59,564 bases of DNA, taken from Acetobacterium tundrae. Its GTDB lineage: Bacteria > Bacillota > Clostridia > Eubacteriales > Eubacteriaceae. The position numbers and the translations under genes are program-made. The notes below the pieces were generated by a model. The model made no database searches and was not told where the DNA came from. It worked only from the letters and a program-made list of their open reading frames with translations. Positions within the stretch are counted from its first letter, which is position 1; every line of letters starts with the position of its first letter. This document shows positions 52,748 through 59,564 of this stretch, piece by piece. The DNA lies in contig NZ_RXYB01000022.1 of the NCBI RefSeq assembly GCF_008086615.1, positions 1-59,564 of the forward strand, in the 5' to 3' direction.

Positions 52748-53410
52748 GTGGCAACAAAAAGACAAGAGGAAATGCAAGCAGAAATTATCAACTGTTCCAA
52801 AAGTTTGTTTGAAATTCATGGATATGCCAATACATCTATCCGAATGATTTCCAAAGCGATGGGTTTTAAAAACCAGGCGTCGTTTTATATTTATTTTAAA
52901 AGCAAAGACAAAATGGCGGCCTTGATTTTACAAAGGAATGCTCGGAAGGTACAGCAATATATCAAGGATTTCAATTTAACAGATGCCGCTCCAGTTCAGC
53001 TGTTATTGTTAGAAAATTTAATCATAACGGAAATGTTGCGGGATGAATTTAATCGAAAATTTTATACTGAAGCACAGGCAGCTCAGAGTTTTTCAAATAT
53101 GGTTAACCAAATACCGGGGTATACTCAGAACTTATACGAAAATATAATCGATGCAATATCCGATTTAACTTTTGATGAACTGCAATTAAATCTATTTACA
53201 TATATAAAAGGGGTATGCAGTGCATTTCAGGCAATTGACAATAATGAATCGCGGGTATCATTTGATAACGCAATAAAAAGATTGCCTTATGTTTTTCTTG
53301 AACTGATGGGAATCGATTATCATCAACAAGAAAAGATCATTGCCGAAACACGAAAAATCTTTAATACGATACCTGAAGAAGATTTGAAAAACTTATATTT
53401 CTTTAATTAA
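52748..53410 (+). CDS. TetR family regulator of the corrinoid-methyltransferase gene
   Basis: A 220-residue regulator with an N-terminal helix-turn-helix (about 10-52: IINCSKSLFEIHGYANTSIR, then MGFKNQASFYIYFKSKDKM). It starts at GTG 52748 behind AAGGAGG. It lies 155 bases upstream of the methyltransferase gene, whose promoter is flanked by two identical 14-bp palindromes; none occur before the regulator itself, so it probably controls the downstream gene rather than its own expression. Ligands of such regulators in acetogens are likely methylated substrates, an inference. Confidence 0.88.
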   Translation: MATKRQEEMQAEIINCSKSLFEIHGYANTSIRMISKAMGFKNQASFYIYFKSKDKMAALILQRNARKVQQYIKDFNLTDAAPVQLLLLENLIITEMLRDEFNRKFYTEAQAAQSFSNMVNQIPGYTQNLYENIIDAISDLTFDELQLNLFTYIKGVCSAFQAIDNNESRVSFDNAIKRLPYVFLELMGIDYHQQEKIIAETRKIFNTIPEEDLKNLYFFN

Positions 53411-53462
53411 ATAATGATCTGATAAATGCTGATCCTGAGATTGGCTTTTTTTTATCCAATTT

Positions 53463-53476
53463 ATAAACGCGTTTAT
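53463..53476. promoter_or_regulatory. Upstream operator palindrome ATAAACGCGTTTAT
   Basis: A perfect 14-bp palindrome upstream of the -35 box, identical to that at 53519-53532; centres are 56 bases apart. It is probably bound by the TetR encoded just upstream. Confidence 0.75.
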
Positions 53477-53483
53477 TTTTTGC

Positions 53484-53512
53484 TTGACAAAGATTTTTGT
53501 GCGATGTAATAT
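53484..53512 (+). promoter_or_regulatory. Promoter of the methyltransferase gene
   Basis: TTGACA, 17 bases, TAATAT, preceded by TG one base before the -10. The predicted start point falls at the downstream operator. Confidence 0.75.
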
Positions 53513-53518
53513 CATAAT

Positions 53519-53532
53519 ATAAACGCGTTTAT
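53519..53532. promoter_or_regulatory. Downstream operator palindrome ATAAACGCGTTTAT
   Basis: An identical 14-bp palindrome at about +1. Occupancy would block RNA polymerase directly; together with the upstream site it brackets the promoter. Confidence 0.75.
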
Positions 53533-53564
53533 TTACGAAAAATATAATTCAGGAGGAAGTTTTT

Positions 53565-54710
53565 ATGTCAAGACCAGCATTTAGCGTAGATGAGTTTGAA
53601 ATTGTGGGGATGTATCCGGGCGTCGAAAAATTCGCAGTGATGGGTGCACAATTTATGGTACCCCAGAGTCCAAGATACAATAGACCGATCACGCAGCGGG
53701 AGAATTGGAAATTATTACTCGATGGAAAAAAGCCTTATTGGATTCCTGAAACCGGTTGGATTTTCTGTGATCAGGTGCAATTCAGACCGCGAGTAAATCC
53801 CGATAATGTGGCAAATCATCAAATTTTTGACGGGGGCCCAAGTATTGATTATGATGCATTAGGGAAAGTTGTACACAGTAGTTGGTTCGACCTCGATTGG
53901 GAATGGGATTATGCTATCTCAGGTGCAAGTGTACGGCCAGGAAATCCCAAAGTGCCGGATATCAATCATTGGGAAGATTACGTCAGTATACCTGATCTTG
54001 ATGCAATGGACTGGAAACTCTATAAAGAAGAAAATGATGACTATCTGAAAATTGACAAACTGAGAGAGTTAGGAATTCAAATGAGCCTTTGGGAAAGACT
54101 GATGTGTCTCATGGATGTTGACAAAGCCGCAATCGCTCTTGTTGATGAGGATCAGCAAGAAGGCGTGCATAGATTCTTTGATAAATTGTGTGATTTTTAT
54201 GATGATTATATTGGAAGAATGGCTGAATTGTACGACATTGACTGTATCTATTTGCATGATGACTGGGGGCATCAAAGAGGGCCTTTCTTTTCAATCAATA
54301 CTGCCAGAGAAATGCTGTTGCCATATATGAAACGAATTGTAGAGTCCGTCCATAAAAGGGGACTGTATTTTGAACAGCATAGCTGTGGAAAAGTAGAAAC
54401 CCTTGTTCCGGTCATGATCGAAGCCGGCGTCGACATGTGGTGCGGTCAGCCGGAAATAAATGATCAGGATATGCTGGCTCAGAAATATAAAGATCAACCG
54501 ATTGTTATTGGGGTCGGCAATCCGGTCATACCGAATGATGCCTCGGATGAAGAAGTTAAAAAGCTCGCGAAAGACTGGGTTAAACGCTATCAAGATTGCC
54601 ATGTCGCAGCAGAGTTTGGTTTCGCAGCAAATTTTGGAGAACCGGCCTATCAGAAATTCAGAAATTACGTATATGAATACAGTCGTCAAGTATTCCAGGA
54701 TCGCGAGTAG
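53565..54710 (+). CDS. Uroporphyrinogen decarboxylase-fold methyltransferase (corrinoid type)
   Basis: A 381-residue protein of the URO-D/MtaA/CmuA superfamily. The zinc-binding H272 and C274 lie in FEQHSCGKVETLVP, with another HDDWGHQRG segment upstream and a C-terminal EFGFAANFGEPAYQKF. Such proteins move methyl groups to or from corrinoid proteins or tetrahydrofolate in methanol, methylamine and aryl methyl ether use. Real uroporphyrinogen decarboxylase is unlikely: the haem genes are absent and its N-terminal motif is missing. AGGAGGAAG precedes the ATG. No corrinoid protein or reductive activator is adjacent, so partners must lie elsewhere. Confidence 0.85.
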   Translation: MSRPAFSVDEFEIVGMYPGVEKFAVMGAQFMVPQSPRYNRPITQRENWKLLLDGKKPYWIPETGWIFCDQVQFRPRVNPDNVANHQIFDGGPSIDYDALGKVVHSSWFDLDWEWDYAISGASVRPGNPKVPDINHWEDYVSIPDLDAMDWKLYKEENDDYLKIDKLRELGIQMSLWERLMCLMDVDKAAIALVDEDQQEGVHRFFDKLCDFYDDYIGRMAELYDIDCIYLHDDWGHQRGPFFSINTAREMLLPYMKRIVESVHKRGLYFEQHSCGKVETLVPVMIEAGVDMWCGQPEINDQDMLAQKYKDQPIVIGVGNPVIPNDASDEEVKKLAKDWVKRYQDCHVAAEFGFAANFGEPAYQKFRNYVYEYSRQVFQDRE

Positions 54711-54931
54711 ACAAATATAACATTAAAATGGTGATCGGCTTCATCGGCAGAAAAACGGATGATCACATCAATGGAAAAAAACTGACCATAACTTTAATAG
54801 CCGTACTTGTTTGTCTTCATCAACACGCTCTGGTTTCAGGAGGTTCAGCTGATCGTAATTGCGTTGAGTCACTGAATAATTCACAGAAAAGTTGGTATAT
54901 AGACAATAAATATACGAATGAGGTGAATGTT

Positions 54932-55729
54932 ATGAATCGTTTAACAAAGGCATGGATCAGTTTGATTCTATTAGCAAGTACGTTGGTCATTAACGGATTG
55001 GGAGCTTTCGGATTTTTCAATGGTCTGTCGCAAAAGGACGTTTCAGACCGATATTTGACTTTAATTACACCAGCTCCCTTTACTTTCAGCATTTGGGGTG
55101 TCATCTATGCCCTATTGATCAGCGCCCTGGTTGTGATGATCGTCAAAAACAAGGATGATTATTATGGCAGTGCGATTGATCGCAGCACTTATCTTTTCTG
55201 GTTATCCTGCGGCCTCAATATGCTGTGGATTATCAGCTTTTCTTATACCTGGCTCGGTTTATCAGTCGTTTTGATTTTTGGTTTTGCCATCATATTGAGT
55301 CTGATTGTCAAAGAAATCGGGAAAATTCAGACCGGAAAACGCTGGCTGCTGCCGGCTGCTTTTGGAATGTATGCAGGATGGCTTCTGATTGCAACGGTTG
55401 TCAACACAGCGGCATGGTTGGTCATGATTGAATGGGGAGGATTTGGCATCACGCCGGAATACTGGGGGATTATCGTGGAGACTGTGGCCGTAGTGCTGGC
55501 GGCGGTCATCACGTTAAGCATCAAGAATGTTGTCTTTCCGCTGCCCATTGCCTGGGGATATTTTGGAATCTATCAGTATCTAATGGCACCGGAAGGCTTT
55601 CAGGGACAATTTCAATATTTACCCATTGCAACTTTAGTGGGCATCGTTTTTTTAATCGGAATCGCAGGTTTCCAGTTTATTAAAAATCAATATCGACTGA
55701 TGCCGGATATTTTGAGAAAAGAAATTTAA
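54932..55729 (+). CDS. TspO/MBR-related tryptophan-rich membrane protein
   Basis: A 265-residue membrane protein with about eight helices. FTFSIWGVIYALL and WISFSYTWLG-like tryptophan-rich segments, and AAFGMYAGWLLIATVVNTAAW, resemble the long bacterial TspO-like proteins (ordinary TspO is about 160 residues). The role may be porphyrin or stress related. I choose ATG 54932 behind GAGGTG; the in-frame extension to 54728 reads like non-coding sequence and has no site. A TGGTATATA element lies about 35 bases upstream. It follows the methyltransferase gene at 221 bases. Confidence 0.72.
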   Translation: MNRLTKAWISLILLASTLVINGLGAFGFFNGLSQKDVSDRYLTLITPAPFTFSIWGVIYALLISALVVMIVKNKDDYYGSAIDRSTYLFWLSCGLNMLWIISFSYTWLGLSVVLIFGFAIILSLIVKEIGKIQTGKRWLLPAAFGMYAGWLLIATVVNTAAWLVMIEWGGFGITPEYWGIIVETVAVVLAAVITLSIKNVVFPLPIAWGYFGIYQYLMAPEGFQGQFQYLPIATLVGIVFLIGIAGFQFIKNQYRLMPDILRKEI

Positions 55730-55984
55730 TTGCTTTTGATTAAGAATTTAGTCTCTGCGAAAGTTATGTTCGGTTTTGTTCAAGTAAGCGATGCAGCACT
55801 GTATCATCACATCCAATTACGATCCGCCAGCAAAGTCTTAGTTCAGTTTATTATATTCTTCATCCGTTACTGTTTCACACCATTCATTGCTGTGATAAAC
55901 TTGAATTCTCCATTGGGACCGCCTCCTATTTTTTTTAATATTGGCTTACAACACCAGTATTATCTTATCATAGGAGGCTTTTTC

Positions 55985-56041
55985 ATGACATACGTTACAC
56001 TTCCGTTTACTCTATTCTCCCCAGTACAGCTGGGGGATTAA
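55985..56041 (+). pseudogene. Possible N-terminal stub of an old-yellow-enzyme gene
   Basis: AGGAGGC six to seven bases before ATG 55985 opens an 18-codon frame, MTYVTLPFTLFSPVQLGD, then TAA. LFSPVQLGD resembles the first strand of OYE-family flavin oxidoreductases; the rest is missing. The 572-base gap (55730-56301) also holds a possible minus-strand tail at about 55840-55925 (SNEWCETVTDEEYNKLN) and a hairpin at 56059. All of these are weak assignments. Confidence 0.35.
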
Positions 56042-56058
56042 TATTTTCATTCAATACG

Positions 56059-56115
56059 CCCACAACCGCTACCGGTACGGGCTATTCAAACCACCGGTTT
56101 GATTTAAGTTGTGGG
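56059..56115. repeat. Nested hairpin, possibly a mobile-element end
   Basis: CCCACAAC (56059-56066) pairs with GTTGTGGG (56108-56115); inside, CAAACCACCGGTTTG forms a second stem. No T-run follows. Such a nested, GC-rich hairpin in a stretch of gene remnants would suit an insertion-sequence end, but no transposase is adjacent. Confidence 0.5.
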
Positions 56116-56236
56116 TAGTTCCAATCTCAATATCGGCCGGCATTAAGTTAAGTGTTCCTCTGGTATTGGGGGCTAATATGTGTCTGTCGATTTAGAGTGT
56201 TAAAAAATAAGTGCGAATAAATTTTAAAATATTTTG

Positions 56237-56265
56237 TTGACAGAGTCAGGTAAATATCATAGAAT
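56237..56265 (+). promoter_or_regulatory. Promoter of the TetR-HsmA-ABC unit
   Basis: TTGACA, 17 bases, TAGAAT, ending 36 bases before the TTG start of the regulator. Confidence 0.75.
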
Positions 56266-56279
56266 GAACATAGTTCATT
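56263..56279. promoter_or_regulatory. TetR operator (AATGAAC-ata-GTTCATT)
   Basis: A perfect 7-bp inverted repeat with a 3-base centre overlaps the last bases of the -10 box. Autorepression by the downstream TetR is likely. The layout matches the operator at 33967-33983. Confidence 0.72.
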
Positions 56280-56301
56280 TGAAAGATGAGGAGGAAGTAC
56301 A

Positions 56302-56859
56302 TTGTCCCGGGTAATTGAAAATCCAAAACAGCTTATATTAAGTAAAGCCAAGGAAATATTATATAATCAAGGTTATCATAAGCTAAATATGAGAGCTTTA
56401 TCAAAAGCTTGCGATATAGCTTTAGGTACAATCTATAATTATTATCCGACAAAAAAGGACCTGGTTGTTGAAATGATGACAGACTATTGGCAGGACTACC
56501 TTGAATCCGTTCGGGAAATAGTAAATTCAAATACGGATATTTATACTAAATTAAATAACGTCTTCAAAGAATTAGAAGTTTTCATCAAGAATTTTCGACA
56601 GTATTGGCTTACCCCTGAACTATATGGTAATCAGGAGTATGTAGAAGGCGGATTACAAAAAGAATACGGTTATATGGAAAAATTGATCGCGATCATTGAA
56701 GAGGTTCTGAAAAAAGAAGCAGCAGATAAAAATGTTCAAATCAAGTTAGGGGCTCGGGAAACCGCAAATTTTATCATCATGAATTTCATAACAATCGTTC
56801 AGACGCCGCTTTTCAGGTATGAATCCTTTGAGTTGTTTCTTAAAGAAATACTGAAATAA
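56302..56859 (+). CDS. TetR family regulator
   Basis: A 185-residue regulator with an N-terminal helix-turn-helix (about 10-52: LSKAKEILYNQGYHKLNMRA, then ACDIALGTIYNYYPTKKDLV). It starts at TTG 56302 with GAGGAGG upstream. It heads a run of four same-strand genes: itself, an HsmA-like membrane protein, an ABC ATPase and an ABC-2 permease. The operator over its promoter suggests autorepression and control of the whole unit. The inducer is unknown; haem or another amphipathic toxicant is a guess from HsmA. Confidence 0.88.
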   Translation: MSRVIENPKQLILSKAKEILYNQGYHKLNMRALSKACDIALGTIYNYYPTKKDLVVEMMTDYWQDYLESVREIVNSNTDIYTKLNNVFKELEVFIKNFRQYWLTPELYGNQEYVEGGLQKEYGYMEKLIAIIEEVLKKEAADKNVQIKLGARETANFIIMNFITIVQTPLFRYESFELFLKEILK

Positions 56860-56907
56860 ATCTTATCTATGAAGATATGATCTTAAAATTACAAGGAGGT
56901 ATTTTTT

Positions 56908-57276
56908 ATGTTGATTTATGCAATAATAACAATTACATTAGCGCTAGTATTTTATACAATAGGGGTTTGGAGCGAAAAAATTCAAGGTCGGCTTAAAAAA
57001 TGGCATTTAGTCATGTTTTATATAGGGTTGGCATTTGATACGACCGGAACAACAATTATGAATAAAATTGCTGCCAGCGGATTTGTGCTTAATTTCCATG
57101 GCATTACAGGGCTGCTGGCAATTGTTTTAATGCTTTTCCATGCACTTTGGGCTACCGTGGTAATGGTAAAGAATGATGAAAAAGCCAAGGCAAACTTCCA
57201 CAAATTAAGTATTATTGTTTGGATTATATGGCTGATCCCATTTGTTTCGGGTGCTATATTTGGTATGACAAGATAA
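56908..57276 (+). CDS. hsmA: HsmA family membrane protein
   Basis: A 122-residue protein with four membrane helices (about 2-20, 33-52, 62-85, 96-116). The sequence, with WHLVMFYIGLAFDTTGTTIM, NFHGITGLLAIVLMLFHALW and the C-terminal WIIWLIPFVSGAIFGM, fits the HsmA/TIGR03987 family. In Clostridioides difficile HsmA binds haem and protects against oxidative stress. The histidines in the membrane region could be haem ligands. A strong AAGGAGG site precedes the ATG. Confidence 0.75.
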   Translation: MLIYAIITITLALVFYTIGVWSEKIQGRLKKWHLVMFYIGLAFDTTGTTIMNKIAASGFVLNFHGITGLLAIVLMLFHALWATVVMVKNDEKAKANFHKLSIIVWIIWLIPFVSGAIFGMTR

Positions 57277-57429
57277 TATTTTCTTGTGCAATCTTGCTGA
57301 ACCTGTTTCAGCCCGTCGGGCTGGATATAAACATTGCAACGTTTGAAGGGGCCGGGCGTATTATGGTGGAGCCAAACCCTTTCAAAGTCGGTGATGTTTT
57401 TTGTATGTAAAGAAAAATGGAGGAAGTGT

Positions 57430-58335
57430 ATGCTGGAGATTAGCAATCTATCAAAAACCTATCAGAGAGGAAATAAAGAAGCGTTAAAAAATATCAGTTT
57501 AAAAATTGAAGAGGGAGAATTTACAGCGCTCCTGGGACAAAATGGTGCAGGTAAAAGTACGCTGATCAACATCCTGGCGGGTAATGTCAAAAAAACACAG
57601 GGAATCGTGAAAATTGGCCAATACAGTATTGATAAGAATGAACTTGAAACTAAAAAAATAATCGGGATTGTTCCTCAGGATACCGGTTATGATTTTGTCT
57701 TTACCGTTGACGAGGCCTTAAAAAATCAATCGGGATATTTCGGAATAAAAAATAATGATGACTATATTGATGAACTGCTGGAGGCTCTTTATTTAAAGGA
57801 CAAAAGAAATGCCCGGTTACGGGATCTTTCAGGCGGGATGCGAAGACGATTTTTAATTGCCAAGGCACTGGTTCATCAGCCTAAAATTCTGATTTTGGAT
57901 GAGCCCACTGCCGGAGTCGATATTGAAATGCGGCATACCTTGTATGAGTTTCTGATCAAGCTGCATCAGTCAGGAACGACCATCATCCTGACAACCCATT
58001 ATCTGGAAGAAGCGGAAATACTCTGCGATCGGATTGTGATTATCGATGATGGAAAGATCGTTGCGGATGAACCCAAGGAACAGCTGATGGATTCATTTTC
58101 TGATGAAGTTAGGATTGAATTGCATTTTGATTACGAATTGAATCTGGCTGATTTTGAATTTTTAAAAGGCTATGATCTCAAAATAGAGGAAAAAACAAGC
58201 TTGAAATTAAAAGTTCCAAAAAAAGATTTGTCAAAAGTATTTCGAATGTTGACTGAGAAAAATTTGGAGTTTACCAATATTTTTGTGGAAAAACCAAAAC
58301 TTGAAGAAATCTATTTAAAACTGATCAGTCATTAG
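57430..58335 (+). CDS. ABC transporter ATP-binding protein
   Basis: A 301-residue ABC ATPase: Walker A GQNGAGKST (36-44), Q-loop IVPQDTG, signature LSGGMRRR, Walker B ILILDEPTAG, and H-loop TTHYLEE. The C-terminal 80 residues form a DUF4162-like extension typical of ABC-2 exporters. ATG 57430 follows GAGGAAG. The 153 bases before it contain a short open frame (up to 57410) that I cannot identify. It works with the permease ten bases downstream. Confidence 0.9.
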   Translation: MLEISNLSKTYQRGNKEALKNISLKIEEGEFTALLGQNGAGKSTLINILAGNVKKTQGIVKIGQYSIDKNELETKKIIGIVPQDTGYDFVFTVDEALKNQSGYFGIKNNDDYIDELLEALYLKDKRNARLRDLSGGMRRRFLIAKALVHQPKILILDEPTAGVDIEMRHTLYEFLIKLHQSGTTIILTTHYLEEAEILCDRIVIIDDGKIVADEPKEQLMDSFSDEVRIELHFDYELNLADFEFLKGYDLKIEEKTSLKLKVPKKDLSKVFRMLTEKNLEFTNIFVEKPKLEEIYLKLISH

Positions 58336-58344
58336 GAGATGAAT

Positions 58345-59130
58345 ATGAAGAAACGGATTATATTTTATAATAGAACCGGCTTTACAACGCTTTTGAATCG
58401 GGAAATTCATCGTTTTATGAAGGTGCCGGTACAGACCGTTTTAGCCCCGCTGATTTCGAACATGCTGTATTTGGCAATTTTCGGGGGAATGCTTCAGACC
58501 CGACAGGTTGGGATCGATGGGGTTAATTATCTGCATTTCCTGGTGCCTGGTTTAGCTTCAATGGGGGCTGTTTTTGCCGCCTTTCAGAACCCGGCATTCT
58601 CAATCATATCCCAAAAATTTCAAAACACCATTCAGGATTTAAACAGTTACCCTATTTCCAACGCCGAAAAAATTCTTGCATTTGTCTTTGGCGGGGTCTT
58701 TAGAGGGGTTTTGGTTGGGTTGCTGACCTATGCGGCAACAATATTTTTTGTCGGGTATGAAATCGAATATCCTGTTTTATTTGTTCTATCCCTGACCGCA
58801 ACATCGTTTGTTTTTGCATCACTTGGTTTAATCTGTGGACTAATATTTGATAATTTTGAAAAAATGAATTTTGTTTTGGCAATTGTCATTACCCCTCTGG
58901 CCTATTTAGGTGGGGTGTTTTTTGAAATTTCAAAATTGCCTGGTTTGTTGGCGGCAATCAAATATATCAACCCAATTTATCCTCTGGTAAATGTCACTCG
59001 ATTTGCTTTCATCGGGGTGTATGAAGGAAACATTCAAGTTCAAATCATCATCACCGTGGTTTTGATTCTTGGCTCTTTTCTGAGCGCCTCTTATATTTTT
59101 AAGAAGGGGATTGGAATAAAAACAGTATAA
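58345..59130 (+). CDS. ABC-2 type transporter permease
   Basis: A 261-residue membrane protein with six helices in the ABC-2 arrangement; FLVPGLASMGAVFAAFQNPAF and VIVITPLAYLGGVFFEISKLPG are characteristic. The start is ATG 58345, six bases after AGGAG that overlaps the ATPase stop; ATG 58339 is too close to the site. One permease gene implies a homodimer. Co-transcription with HsmA and the TetR suggests an inducible exporter, perhaps for haem-like or antimicrobial compounds. Confidence 0.88.
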   Translation: MKKRIIFYNRTGFTTLLNREIHRFMKVPVQTVLAPLISNMLYLAIFGGMLQTRQVGIDGVNYLHFLVPGLASMGAVFAAFQNPAFSIISQKFQNTIQDLNSYPISNAEKILAFVFGGVFRGVLVGLLTYAATIFFVGYEIEYPVLFVLSLTATSFVFASLGLICGLIFDNFEKMNFVLAIVITPLAYLGGVFFEISKLPGLLAAIKYINPIYPLVNVTRFAFIGVYEGNIQVQIIITVVLILGSFLSASYIFKKGIGIKTV

Positions 59131-59264
59131 TTATCCGTGGATTTAAGAGATTAAGGTACATCGGTTTTTTGTTTTACAATAGGCCCATATAATCCAATTA
59201 TTTGAGATTAAAGAAGATCCGACGGGACATCCGATTCGATCCTTCGGATCTCAGAGCGAAGACA

Positions 59265-59303
59265 AACCCGATTACAAGCAAACAAAGCTGTGATCGGGTT
59301 TTT
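59265..59303 (+). terminator. Terminator after the ABC unit
   Basis: AACCCGAT and ATCGGGTT, with further pairing around AAACAAAGC, form the stem, followed by TTTTTATA. It lies at the edge of the transposase gene end. The stretch 59131-59264 otherwise shows only a small GATCCTTCGGATC hairpin. Confidence 0.75.
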
Positions 59304-59564
59304 ATATTGCTGCCGGAAAATGAAAAAATAGGAAAAAACGTGAAGGTACTACAAAACGGATTCGTTTCCGGTACAGCAGATTTGCCAGTTTTTTCATATT
59401 CAGGCATGCCAAAGTTAGCCCGATCTGCATGGCAACTCGGGCCTTCCCGACATACTGTGTATAGCGCATCCCGTGATGTTCCTTGGCCGTGCCAAAGACT
59501 CGTTCGATGGTTTCTTTACGCAGTTGGTATTCTTCTTTGCGTCCGATTGTGTACCGGATTTCTT
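59302..59564 (-). mobile_element. IS1182-like transposase, C-terminal part (runs off the window)
   Basis: On the minus strand an open frame entering from the window edge reads EIRYTIGRKEEYQLRKETIE, then RVFGTAKEHHGMRYTQYVGK, and ends LLYRKRIRFV..PSRFF with a TAA at 59304-59302. RKETIERVF..AKE.HGMRYT is the C-terminal DDE-region signature (catalytic E in TIERVF) of IS1182-family transposases. The N-terminal part lies beyond the window, so integrity cannot be judged. The terminal inverted repeat should lie between about 59140 and 59300. Confidence 0.85.

Noticed and set aside
54728-54931. N-terminal extension of the TspO-like protein
   Set aside because: The stretch is low-quality coding sequence without a ribosome binding site; GAGGTG before ATG 54932 gives the natural membrane-protein start.
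55730-56041. A 103-codon open frame after the TspO-like gene
   Set aside because: It lacks a ribosome binding site, begins right after a stop, and its composition is not protein-like except for the last 18 codons, which have their own start.
57219-57410. Small protein gene between HsmA and the ABC ATPase
   Set aside because: It overlaps the hsmA end in another frame and has no ribosome binding site; the later part reads somewhat protein-like but could not be assigned.
1-59564. tRNA, rRNA and other structural RNA genes
   Set aside because: No cloverleaf, rRNA core or recognised ncRNA motif was seen on either strand by reading; a covariance-model scan would be decisive and was not possible here.

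Overview
The window looks like chromosome of a low-to-mid GC Firmicute of the class Clostridia, most likely an acetogen of the Acetobacterium/Eubacterium kind. The grounds are GGAGG-type ribosome binding sites throughout, paired GlgC/GlgD subunits, a two-gene transketolase, a CarD next to a PIN-TRAM membrane protein, and a corrinoid-type uroporphyrinogen-decarboxylase-fold methyltransferase under its own TetR repressor. The genus is inference; no rRNA, tRNA or CRISPR array was seen.

Left block (0.4-10.5 kb, minus strand): a complete glycogen operon glgB-glgP-glgC-glgD-glgA-GH13 amylase, read from a promoter near 10.47-10.50 kb. It covers ADP-glucose synthesis, chain elongation, branching, phosphorolysis and alpha-glucan hydrolysis. 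Degenerate GC-rich repeats and a large hairpin lie beyond its end (29-378). Two overlapping YihY/BrkB membrane genes follow (10.6-12.3 kb).

Core housekeeping block (12.4-33.7 kb): aconitase, DegV (minus strand), Tex, CarD, PIN-TRAM protein, RsmF-like rRNA methyltransferase, hexapeptide protein, DUF523, D-Ala-D-Ala ligase, DUF1934, ArgS, TcdA, IspF, MTA/SAH nucleosidase, alanine racemase, split transketolase, and a MoxR ATPase with its VWA partner. Genes are intact, tightly packed and separated by clear hairpin terminators.

Accessory block (33.7-59.56 kb): the character changes abruptly. Small regulator-plus-effector modules (TetR-MATE; LytTR-DUF3021-methyltransferase; MerR-creatininase; ABC-LuxR; flavodoxin-FMN dehydrogenase; membrane protein-TetR; GNAT; APH-like kinase; diguanylate cyclase; TetR-corrinoid methyltransferase; TspO-like; TetR-HsmA-ABC) alternate with gene wreckage. 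At two places the 3' end of an intact gene (VWA gene, FMN dehydrogenase) is repeated downstream in diverged form, bracketing a foreign module. A third duplicate (creatininase 3' end) lies inside the first bracket, as if two versions of one locus had been joined. Between about 39 and 53 kb several genes have lost their middle while keeping both ends: an ABC ATPase fused to a permease tail, a LuxR regulator, a DUF1848 gene and possibly a cupin regulator. Others carry frameshifts or a nonsense codon. The window ends in the 3' part of an IS1182-like transposase.

The most informative signals are these bracketing 3'-end duplications, the internal-deletion decay, and the well-formed TetR operator-promoter arrangements (twin 14-bp palindromes at 53.46-53.53 kb; operators at 33.97, 34.71, 46.95 and 56.27 kb). 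No single wholly new system is proven here.
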